Assembly: GCA_040954595.2 (NCBI GenBank)
Contig: CM082578.2
Coordinates: forward strand, 4,650,001 to 4,714,000
DNA from: Balanoglossus misakiensis
Taxonomy: Eukaryota > Hemichordata
Direction: 5' to 3'
Length of the DNA: 64,000 bases
This document shows positions 41,504 to 53,800 of the stretch, one piece after another; position 1 is the stretch's first letter; the number at the start of each line of letters is the position of its first letter. The position numbers and the translations under genes were made by a program. The notes under the pieces were generated by a model. The model made no database searches. It was not told the origin of the DNA and saw only the letters and a list, made by a program, of their open reading frames with translations.

Positions 41504-42828
41504 GGTTCGGTGTAAGGCGTTATTTTAGAAGTTGAAGTTGATTTGCAGTGGCGATAACCGTTAACTTAACACGACATGATATCGAGACTCAGATTTACAG
41601 TTGTGGAGATTTACACTTGTCGAAAAGCGCATATCAATGCAAACAATTTGAAATCGTTTTTTATCTATGCAATATACCAATGAGAATTGAGGAAAGTGTT
41701 GTGAACTAAATGCAAATTTGTAATCAAGAATGACGTCACGCCGCCGTCGAATTACAGCACGTCGTGATACAAGTATATCATTTTGCCAGTTCGATATTTG
41801 CCGATTTTTTTCTCGAGTTTTATTAATGTAAGTTCTATGATACACGGGTCTGTTAAGACTTTGAGTCTGGCTCAAAAGAAGACTTCCGAATTATTCTATA
41901 GCTACGAAGAGATGATGGCGCATTTAGTTAATATTGAAGAATTTCATATTAAATGCCGCTGCGCCGGGAAAGGTGCGACTTATTATGACCTCTGCTTGAT
42001 CCGTGCCCTTTGACCCGTGCAATAGAATGGCCTTTTCCATCAAAATGCAATGAAATAGAATGTAATTGTCCAGCAGTTTTAAAATTACCTGTAACCGGGG
42101 GGTTCCGCGCCCGTCGGTGACACAAAGGAAAAGTGGGTACTCATGCGTGTTCCCCAAGAAAACCCGGAGGTCAGACGATTTAGTTTTTTATTCATGATCA
42201 TGAGACACCTCTAAAAATCGACAGCAAGGTGATGTAAGGATTACATCACCTTGGAATGCTGAATACTGTCTCGCTGTAACCGGGGGGGGGGGGGGGGTTC
42301 ATGAACGCTGCCATCAGGTGGCCACTAATTTAATTAAACACAGTGCGGCATTCAGCTCACTGTAAACCATCACTATTTTATTTTCTGTCCTCCAGGATTT
42401 TTGGGTTGTTTTTTGTCCAATTTAAAAAATAATGGTGTAAATTTGTTGAAACTACCGTCCGTGAAAGGGTTATCTTGAAATGTGACGGGAACAATCGTGG
42501 ATGCCCCCCCCCCCCCCCCCGGAGTACCATCACATCGTTTAATCTACAGACAGGCACATTTTCTTGCCAGTATATATGGGAAATCTTTGATTCCATTATT
42601 TGTGAATTCTCTGTATGTTTTCATGACTGAAAATAAAACAAGTGGACACTTCATCAAATGCGTGTTGTAATAATAGCAGCAGCAGTACAATTTATTCATA
42701 CCATTGCTACTGTATGGTCAACTGGGTTTTGCAGTGGTCAATTTTGCGTCGGTACTATCCCATTTCGCGTTCATTACGCGTGTTTTGGTTGAAGTTTATT
42801 TATACACAAGAGACTGAGAGGTTCAGTC

Positions 42829-43063
42829 GCGTGCGGGCGCTCTGCCAACGACACTGAGGGTAGGATCTAGACTCTCTCACAGCCCACAGTTCGCTACAGG
42901 CTCTTCACTGACGGCCCTCAACTGTTTAGCAAAGGAGAAGCCCCATATGGTGTTGTGTAGCGAACCTCTCGCCAGGCACACATGCAGTCAGACCATAAGC
43001 CTGCATGGACGGCGAGAGGGGCTGTGAGAGAGTCTAGGTCGGATCGCACCGGAGCGCCCTCAC
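42829..43063. mobile_element. Foldback element of about 235 bp
   Basis: The left arm contains gtgcgggcgctc and ctagactctctcacagccc. The right arm contains ggggctgtgagagagtctag and gagcgccctcac. The two arms are imperfect reverse complements around a 140-base interior. It lies in the convergent intergenic region. Confidence 0.65.
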
Positions 43064-44601
43064 ACGAATCTTTCTGTCAAATTACACAAGTTAATTGGGC
43101 TTTATTCGTCACGATTTCCTGCATGAAATCATATGAATATATGCAAAATGTAAAAAAAAAAAAAAAAAAAAAAAACTACTTAAAGTAATTTGATATATAA
43201 ATACGAACATTAGCGAAATTAGTATTATTTTAAGCACATAGCTCAGTTGAATCCCGGATGCTTTTCAGAATCTGAGAAATACAGTGAAGGGACTGTCAAT
43301 TGGATGGAAGACAGTAATCTGCCACCGAAAATTTTACATTCTCCAAAGCCAGATCGTGATTGGCAAAATGTCTCCCCCATCTGGGCTATTGGTTAAATAA
43401 CCGGTTTGATTTGTGAAACCTTCAATGAAAAGTGATCACTGATTAGACATCACACTAAAATTAGAAGGAATTTTAATACTTGTCTTGAATTCAAATCCAG
43501 CAGAAGACAGGGGAGTGGGGCAATGATTCAAATCCAGCAGAATAGGGGGGGGGGGGGCATGATTGGCATAAAGTTGCCTGTAGGTTAATTCAAGGCGGTC
43601 ATTTGTGGAGGGCCTTTTTTTAAACTTCACAAAAGTTCGATTGTGGTGCACAAGCTTAAGAAGATTGGTGATGAATTCTTCAGCAAATCTCCACGTTTAG
43701 TTCTACCGACTAACTTTTTGAGTGTTTGCATTAAAAAAAGGCCACAATTCGTTTACATTTTGTTTTCGCCAAAACTTGTGCATGCTAATTTGCATAACGC
43801 TGCTCCCAAGTTAGGTTTGGTTTGAGACAACAGTTGAAACATTTTTGATAATTGGACAAATATCTTCTCAATCTTTGAAATTTGATTGCACCATTCTCAC
43901 CGACATTTCCATATCACAATTCATGACAAAATTGTGCTATGCAGCTTCATATAATGGCAAGTTTCACTCAGGCCTCATTGAACACAACACACTATCCAGT
44001 ACACATGTTCCAAGAATTTAATAAACCAATATAAAAAGGGGCAATGCCTACACTGTATAAATAAAATACAGGTGCCTTTGAAGGGCTACATTTATCCATT
44101 GTACTTGAACATTAATGTTTTCACTTTTCTCCACACCTCATCACATGACTGAATACTGGTAACATCCCTAAATACAGGGTTCAAGTGCAATCTGGCATAC
44201 TTCAACATAAGACTTTTTTTACAAGAGAGAACCTGAAAAATACAGCACAAAGATTATGATGCACAAAAATTGTCTTTCTACATTCATTTTCTCGCTTTTT
44301 ACACAGAGGAAAATCCATGGTGACAATGTCAGAGAAATACTCTTCTCACTGATACCTAATTGAGTAGTTGATATGCAAAACCAGTGTGAGACACTTGACC
44401 ACTTAGTAGCGAAGTCATATTTATAAAAATGTCTTGTACAAGGTTGCAGTGTATTTTCGTACACAACAAATGTACTTTAAAAACTCTGAAAAACATTTTG
44501 CTCGCTTGAAGACTACTGTCAACATTGAATCATGATCTAGACATTAATCCCTTTTTGCAAGAACGGTGTTCATGAAAGTTCATCAATAGGGTGAATATTA
44601 T

Positions 44602-44607
44602 TTTATT
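44602..44607 (-). terminator. Possible nucleolin polyadenylation signal AATAAA
   Basis: AATAAA on the minus strand, about 213 nt past the nucleolin stop. It is the first canonical hexamer found downstream. No transcript evidence is available, and an ATTAAA near 44022-44017 is an alternative. Confidence 0.35.
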
Positions 44608-44819
44608 AAGCCTGGAAAAGGTAAAGGTCAGTAATAAGATGGTGCACTGCTGTTGTGAAATCGCCAATGAACAGGAGGGCTTGTGGGTGTGTGGGGTTTT
44701 TCCTTGTGAATCCATTCGGCGCAACACGCTACATAAAGTTTGTGTAATGCCACGTGAGAAGTCCTCTCAACAAATGTTCTCACAGTGTTAGAATGTCCAT
44801 CCATCTCCATCTCTCTCTC

Positions 44820-47800
44820 TCAGTCATCAAAAGTCGTCTTTTTCCCTTGGAAGTCTTGAATGCCACTTCTGGGTTTTGAAAATCCACCTGTAGATATAAG
44901 GACAGTTTGTTAGAGGTAGACATACAGAAGAGACGGGCAAAACACATCTCCAGTCTTCTTCACAACCCCCACACACAGAAACCGACTGGTTTTTAGCAAA
45001 ACAATATTCAAATGCAGATTAAACCATTATAAATCCATTTCCCTCAGATACTAACTTATTAAAATGAAGAAGGCAACAATCACAGTCAACCCCCCCCCCC
45101 CCACATACTTGCCCTGACATGGATGTTGCACATATTTGATTATTACTATGCATGTTCAATGGTGTGTTCATACATTGCAGAAAAGACGTGTACAAACTTA
45201 CCTCGACCTCCTCTACCACCACCTCGACCACGGCCACCTGAAAAAGACGGGTAATTTTGTCAATAAACAGGTTTCATTAAGAATGGCATCAACAGGGGGA
45301 GATGTCCCCCGTTGCCAGAATATTTTGGGGGATTCCACTGGGGGAATGGCCCACCTCGAGAAACTGCCAGGGGTGCCAACATGTCAACAGGGGTGAATCA
45401 CCCCGCCCCCCCCCCCCCCCCCTGTCAATATGAAACACTGCACTTATTATAAACATAGCTACGTAACAGTGTAATGACCTTTCGCAATGCTCTGTCATTT
45501 TCTGCATGCCAAAAATCAATGGGGTACTTGTGTTTAAAGAGTTCAACTCACCTCCCCTTCCTCCTCCTCCTCGCCCGAACCCTCTTCCGCCCCCTCTTCC
45601 TCGACCACCGGGCGATCCAAATGAATTTCTTTTCTCTTGTGCAAAATCTAGTGTGACCGATCGACCATCAATTTCTGTACCCTGTAGTGAATCCTTCGCC
45701 GTCTTTGCATCATCTACACTCTCAAAATCGACATATCCATACCTGTGAGATATGCACATGGTCATTTTAGTTAGCAGTTTCAAAAATTTACATGTTAAGA
45801 TCAAAGTCAATGTGCCACATAGCACAATTTTGCTACTCAAAGTTTTTAGAAGAAATACATGTATGTATTGCATGTTCCTTGTCTGCATAGGCTTATAGTT
45901 AGGGGAGTTTATATGCAACACTTTCAAAAATGTGAAATGCAATTCTACACTCATATTGAAACATTGCTTGTCAAGATCTATGGTGATGTACGATTATTTA
46001 CTAGATATTCGGTTTAATTTCAGGATTTCAATGTACTGGCGTGGAATATTTGTACTACTGTGGAATACTTTATTATCGCTGGAATATATTTTCGCGCAAT
46101 GGATAAAATTGATACGTCGGCGCGACTTTATTTTCGCGCTGATCGCTTTACATTGTCATCAGCCAAGGCGCTGTACGCCAATTGAAATTAGACGTTGACA
46201 AAGCTAAGTCGTCAAACACAAACATCACAGACTGCCGTTAGGTGACAAACAATGCGTTTTGGGTGTCAATCAAGTCGGCAAACATTTGATTTTATTGTTT
46301 TTAACCAGTTTTAGTTATGGTGTTAATTACAAGGTGTCGGTAATGACTGTCGGCATGTGAGTGCGTTAGTGCGTGTTCTGTGTCAGATTGACATCGACAA
46401 AGCTAAGTCGTCAAACACAAACATCACAGGCTGCTGTTAGGTGACAAACAATGCGTTTTGGGTGTCAATCAAGTCGGCAAACATTTGATTTTATTGTTTT
46501 TAACCAGTTTTAGTTATGGTGTCAATTACTAGGTGTCGATAATGACTGTCTGCATGTGAGTGCGTGAGCGTGAGTGCGTGTTCCGTGTCAGATTGTTTTC
46601 CATAGACGTAACATGCAAGTAATCAGTGGTCAAAGGTCACTGCGTCAGTCGATCTAGCTCATTAATATTCATGTCTATTGTGTTCAAAACATACCGCTAG
46701 AACAAATTTTCGCGCAAAAATTACCTCCGCGAAAGCAGCCAAAATAAATTCCACGCGAACAAAAAGTATTCCACAGTAGTCAGAGTTCACTATTCATAGC
46801 TGCAGCAGCAGAGGGAGTTCTCAGCCAAATGCCTCATATTCATCAAAACCAGTGTCTTTTTACAAGATCACCTAGTCAGGCTCGTCATCGGATCATCACA
46901 GAACCTCCCAGCAGTGTTACACATTATCAACAAAAACATATGAATACTGTAAAACACTTTATTTTCGCAAAATACGCGAGAGCCAAAATAGCGTGAAAAT
47001 AAAAAGTTGCGTAATTTTTTTTTTTGAAGATAACGATGCAGTGAATGAAATAAGAGAACGCAAAAATTAATACTCGCAAAACAGTGGCCACTCTCGACTT
47101 GTGAAAATAAAGTGTTTTACAGTATATAAAAGCACTGCTAATGACATGTGCAGTTTCAGTGGAGTGAGTGGACACGTACCCCTTGGATCTGCCCGTTTCT
47201 CTGTCGGTGATAATCCTGGCGTCTGCTCCTCCAACAGCTTCCAGTAAAGTGTCTGTCGTCGTGTCATAATTCAGACCTTTGACAAAGAGCGTCTTTGATG
47301 GTCCCGCTGCAGTGAAGGAGTTGAAAGTTAGCAATTTATCTGGTTGGGGAGGGGGGGATTCAAATTCGATTAACAATGATTTCAAGTGTTTGAGAGGACA
47401 GACAGCCAGTACTTTATGTAGTCACATGACATGAGGTTTTTTACACACGTTAGAAAACAAAATTTATCCAGTTTTGCCATAATGCATGCAGCTTCACGAT
47501 TTCTTGTTGAAATTCATGTGCTGTGTGGCTTTGATCATTGTTAAATGCCGTTGAAGGCATAAGACTATTAGAAAAAGAACTTAGAGTCATTATATAAATT
47601 TTCTATTTATTAAAGCTGGCCTTTTCAATCTTTGGTTTTCAAATTAGTGCAAGTATTCACTTGCTCACCAAGATGAATCTTTCGTAAATCTCACCTGGTT
47701 GGCTTCTCTGTTGTCCACCACCAAAACCACCACCACCGGCGCCAAAACCACCGCCACCACCACCGGCACCAAAACCACCGCCGGCACCTCCAGCTCCAAA

Positions 47801-50800
47801 ATTCTGTCTCTTCTTGCCAACATAATCAAAAACAAGACGTCTTCCTTCGAGTTCCATTCCTTGGCTTTCTGCCAACGCTTTCTCTGCCGATTCTTCATCA
47901 TTAAACTCAATGTAACCATGACTACAGGCAAATAAAATTTAGATATTCAGATTTCTCTGAAAATTAACTTTGGCAGACATTTGCATTTGAAGATGATAAT
48001 AAGAGCAAAGAATTCATCTTTCCATGGTTTGACTCCAGCCATGAGAAACGGTATACACACATCTCATTGACTTAAATGATGACAATACAACTTCAAAGTT
48101 GTGTGTGTTGCTAAGGAAATATCAGACTTGTGGTAAAGCACGTACATACCAAAATAAAAGAAATTACCTAAAAGGCTGCATGCCAATTATAAAAGCAATT
48201 GGACAAAAGTGAAAAAAATTGCATGATTGTGCAAAATGTCACCACAGAAGAACCTGCAGACACAATTTCAAGCAGTTTTGTAGATTTACTGACCAATTAT
48301 TGGAGAGCAGACAACTACGAAGAAGCCTCTGACAAGCTCTGCTTTTCTGATAGTTCACACAAAATAATCAAACTGAACCATCTTCAACGCCCGTTTGGAC
48401 CTTCCTCAGAAATGAAGGTTTCAACTCACCCCCTTGATCTGCCATCTTGGCCATATGGAATCCTGGCATCCATACAATCTGGGAATGTTTCTTTCAGCGT
48501 TTCCTTTGTTGTGTCATAATTCAACCCTTTCACAAAAAGCGTTCTGGCATCGCGTTCATCTGTGGAAGAAAGCACTGAAACTTACCGACACAGAAAATCG
48601 TACATTTATACACTGCCTCTGCAGTCCGACTTTTTTGACATTGCTTGTGAATAGTAGATTTGCGCCCCAAGTGACATATCACAAATAAACTATTAATTGC
48701 TATTACAGTCTAAACTGTTTATAGTGGCCAGTCAAGGGACTTTTTTAAACTAGCCTTTGTAGACAACCTAAGACAGGTCATTTAATTTAAATGTAAATTG
48801 CGCAGGGATCATAACAAAGTGGCCACTGGACAACAAATAGTCGGTCACCGGGTTAAAATATTCAATATGTAAACTAGCCATAATAAATAAATGCACATTT
48901 GGATGCAAATACCACTGGCTCTGCCCAGTTGTGTCTTTGCCTATCAGTGTTGTTTTAGCCTAGCTGTCAAAATGAGTTCACAAATCGCATGCGCACAACA
49001 GCCAATCTGCCTCTTCCTCTTGATATGGCAAGCTCAATGCTCAAGAGAAATCTTACCTCTGTCAGTGTTACCACCAGAACTTTGACGATCTCTCTGTTCG
49101 CCACCTCCGCCGCCTTCAGATCTTTTGGTGTTGGCCTTTTCAAGTCTGATTGAATTACCCTCAAGGTCAGATTGGTTCAACTCCATTGCCTTGTCAAAGT
49201 CGTCCGCATCAGCCAAGTCAATGTAGCCAAATCTACAGAAAAGGATAAGCGTACATTTTGACACATTTAGTTGATTGGTGCTGGGTTCACATCTAGGCCC
49301 ATGGCCGGGCAAAACTAATCCCGATGATTGTGACAAGAGTAAGCCAATCTTTAGTCCCCGTTCACATTGTGTTTGGCACAGTCCTGGTTGACGTCGTTTC
49401 GCCAATCGTTGACCTTATAAAGCAGAACCATGTTCGTCCTCTTCTAGTTGTTTATACGATTTTCACCATTGTCAAATGATAGACTCAACTGTTTATGTCA
49501 ATTGTAAAAGGTGTCAACTAGGACCAGAGTCGGACAAAATGTGTCCACACACACCAGGCTGGGACTAGAGTCGGACCAGAGTAGGACACAAACCATCCCA
49601 TTCAACTGGGACAAAAATTGTCCGGACAAGGGTCGGCCAGACCCGTTCACACCTGTTCACATACCTTGCTAGGACAAGGGCCTAGCCATTTTTTAATAAT
49701 GTGAAGGGCCTATACGTCTTTAGTTGAAAATAACTGCTCCTTCGCAAAAACAGACAAACTGTTGGAGAACTGAATAAGAACATGTGAATGCATTTTGCTC
49801 ACCTTCTGCCAGGCACAATTCTGGCACTTTCCACTTTGACGCCAGCTTTCTTAAAATGTTTGGCCAATGATTTGTCAGTTGTGTCTTTATTCAGGTTGCC
49901 AATAAAGATGCTTACGGATTCTGAAAGATGAAAGCAATAAAAATGTACATCTAGTTGGTTCTGAAAAAGACATTTTGCAAAAAATACTACAATATATCTG
50001 GTTGACATTTAGCAACATCCTCCGAAACATGATTTGGATTTTATTTGCAATTCTATTTTTGTTTGCTTTCTGTTATAAGCTGTCAAAGACAGACTAGACT
50101 AGCATTATAATTTCAGGAGGAAAAAAAGCTACAGCACAAAAAAGGACAAATTGCAGACATGATTTTGGAGTGTGTTAACAAGGTTTGTCAATGTGCAAAT
50201 TTCAAGGTCCATGGCAATGCAGTTGCATACTGTACATAAGCAAGTTCCCTCTATGTAAGGGGCTTCAGGAAAATATAAACTTTTGGGTATTTAGGACTTC
50301 AATAACTGGCAGAAAACTTATTCCTGAGAGCAACCTGTAACCCCCCCCCCCCCCCCCCCCCCCCGATCAAGACCCCCTTTCTACGGTTAAAAAGCAACAA
50401 ATTCATACCTTTGGCCTTTTTTGTAGTCGTTTCACCTACATCACTCGCCTTTCTCTTCTTCCCAACTGCAGGCTTCTCTGTAACATAAAGCAAGAAGAAA
50501 AGAACATGTTTAACATTCTACAGGAACACATAAATTTGGAAATATGGAAGTCCTTGCTTATACTATCATATCACGCATGAGCCCAAGAAGCACTGAAGTC
50601 TTTTCGACCAAATATGTATGATGATTGAAAAAAAAAAAAAACATTTCAAAGAGCAATGGTCCACAACACTTCTCGGCTTGTGAATTTGTACTGGCCATAA
50701 ATGTCACTAGCACTGCAAAAGTCAGCTTGCTAATTGTTCAAAGCTAACCTACAGACATCAGTAACATCTTTCTTACCTTCATCCTCCTCATCATCATCAT

Positions 50801-53800
50801 CAGACTCATCTTCATCAGACTCATCTTCCTCATCATCGTCATCACTGCTCTCTTCCTTCTTGGCCTTTTTCACAGCTGTGGTATTACAACAATAGTGGTT
50901 AGGTGCAATATTGATTGCTGCTTCAATACAGACGAGTGAAAGTCATATTGATGTCATAAATGCGGGGTGAATTAATTGACCAAAGCATTGATGGATTTAT
51001 CCACTCCTTTTAAATGTTGTATTTTATACACTAGCCTGCAGAATATAGAGAAGTGTTGACTACCAGGAACTTTAAAGGAGAGCAGCCCCCTTTGAACAGT
51101 TTTTTTTAAGTTCTTCATAGTCATACACATGCACAGTACACACACATAAGGACAGGCAACATTTTCAACCTCTAAAGCAGCTTCTATTTTGTACAGTAAA
51201 ACCTGCCTGAACCAAACCCTGTCTAATCTGGAAACCTGTCTATACTGAACACATTTCCCTGTCTCTTTGACATAGAACTACATGTTCAAATAACCTCTAC
51301 AAACAGGACACCTCTGCAAACCGAACAATTACTTCAGTCCCTTTGGTGTTCAGTCATTGGAGACCTTGCCAGCACTAAATAACGGTGTAAATGGGTGTAA
51401 AAAGAGGAATTCAAACACTTCAAAAAGAAAATTACCTTTGGTCTTTGTTGCCGTCTTTTTAGCTGGCTCATCTTCTTCAGATGATTCATCATCATCTTCT
51501 GATTCCTCCTCAGAACTCTCTTCTTTTGCCTTTTTCTTGGTCGGAGCAGGAGCTACAAATAATGATAATGTTTTTAAAGACTCTGCGAAACATACAAAGG
51601 TGCACCAAAATCTCGCTTCACTTTTGGTCATAATAAATACACGACAATTTTGCAGCTGCAGGTGTTGTGCTGGTCTGTGGAGTGTCCACCCACCTTTAGA
51701 GAGAGAATAGCCTTTAAACTTGATACAAACTTCAAATAGAAGATTACCCTTTGCTGCCTTCTTTTTCGCCGGTTTCTCCTCTTCCTCAGATTCATCATCA
51801 GATTCTTCATCATCATCCTCCTCCTCATCATCTGAGGATTCCTCTTGCTTTGGTGCTTTCTTCACTTGACTTGCCTTCTTTGGCGCTGCCTTTGCGACAT
51901 CCATTTCCTCAGAAGAGTCATCATCTGAGTCTTCAGATTCCGAGTCACTCTCTTCAGAACTTGGCTCGGGGGCCTGCATGCCAAACAACAAAACCGATTA
52001 TTTTTGGTCTCATGCAGTATATAAACTTCCCAAAATCTCCACGAAAATCACACAAGACTCAAATCGACTCTTTTTATTAGACATTTACACTGGCCCACTA
52101 TCTAGAGTCTCGTAACTTGCCGCAAAGACCAGCTATTTTTGCAGACGTCTGATGGGATAGACACCTGGGTATTTCATCTAGGGATTGAAGGGACGAACTA
52201 CAGAATATTTGCCTCCCTTGAGCAAAGCTCTTACTCGCACAAAAAGCAAAACAAATTCAACTGTTGAGAACATGATCAGTTTTTTGACAATTGCTTTTTA
52301 CCACAGGGCAATCAATCAATCAATAAACAAATACACATGTAGCACCACACATCCCAGACTGCCATCACTTGTCATACTTGTGACATATTTAAGCAATAAA
52401 ACACTCCCAGCCATGGTATACCACGAGATTTTGACCAGTTCACGACATATACGCACGAGTGATAGCGAGTGCGTATATGGAGTTGAACTGGTCAAAATCG
52501 AGTGGTATACCATGGCTGGGGGTGTTTTATTGCTATTATATTATGCCAGTATATTGAAACTTTAAATAAAACATTTTTAAAAGGCATTTTCTTTGACTAT
52601 GATATATGACTGTGGTATATGGCTAATATATCACGGTCACGTGTCGTGTCTCGACCAATCAAATAGCGTGATTTACACCATCAATATACTGGTATAATAT
52701 AATACAAGACAATACACAATATTTACCTTAGCTGCCTTTGCCTTTGCTGCACCATTTCCCTTTTTACCTTTGGTCACAACAGGTCTGCAATGAGTAGAAT
52801 ACAGAGAATACACAGAATGAAATCATACTGTCCTGCCATGTCCTCGTAACATTTACCTGGGTATCGCCCGCCCTTAACAAAAACGCTAATGTGCATACCC
52901 CAGATGCATCAACATATAAAAACCAACAGTAGTGGGGATTGTCTGTACAGTTCCAGTATTAAAGGGACAAAGTCTCTCTCTTGCTGCCCTTTTTTCCACT
53001 AATTATATTTGATACAAGACACCGTTTGTTATTCTACATGTGGATATATAGTGAATGAACGTTCAACCACACACAACTTCCATCCCTCTTATAGACAGGA
53101 GAGTGAAAAAACTCTCCAAAATGAATAATCGTTCTTTACCATTTATTCATTTTGGGCGAGTTTTTACTCTCATATTATACAAGTGGGATGGAAGTTTTGT
53201 GTGGTTGATCATTGATTCACTATATATCCACATTTACATTAACATATCCAGTGTCTTGTATCAAACATAATTAATGAAAAAGGGGCAGCGAGAGAGAGAC
53301 TTTACTTTGTCCCTTTAATTTGTCAAATTTAGTGCTAAAAAAATAAAAATAAGCTCTATGCTACGAAGTTCTTTACCATGGAGCTTCAACACCCCCCCCC
53401 CCCCCCCTTCCCATTTCAGAGGTCCAACCTTACTACAGAAAACAACGTGTTTGGACTTAGCCATTTGTGGTGAGAGGTAAGGAAACTTGTAAGGAAATTT
53501 ATCGAACAGATACTCACGTTATGTCCATGGCTTCTTCCTCAGAACTCTGAAAATGTACAACGAGAAACAACATGAAAGTGTTAGAAGGCACTCGTCTCAA
53601 TTAGACAACCCCTGTGCTTCATGAAAGTTTAAAATTTCTGACAAAGATGAAGTTCTCAGACAAATGCCTCGATACACAATCATCACATATTTGCCGCTTA
53701 AAGTGAAAAACTCACAAAAAAAGTGGCAAGGCAGACTCGTCATCGGGTCATCACTGAACTTTCTACTTTCAGCTACATAATAAATTGGTGTTTAGTCCCG

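Larger units (their letters stand above)
40857..44819. other. Convergent intergenic region, including presumed 3' UTRs
   Basis: This lies between the stop of the plus-strand CUB receptor and the stop of nucleolin on minus. It contains a palindromic TTAA element (41160-41503), a perfect short hairpin near 42223-42253, a foldback (42829-43063), poly-G and poly-C runs near 42282, 42503 and 43543, and an A-run near 43151-43173. No additional coding exon is supported. Confidence 0.6.
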
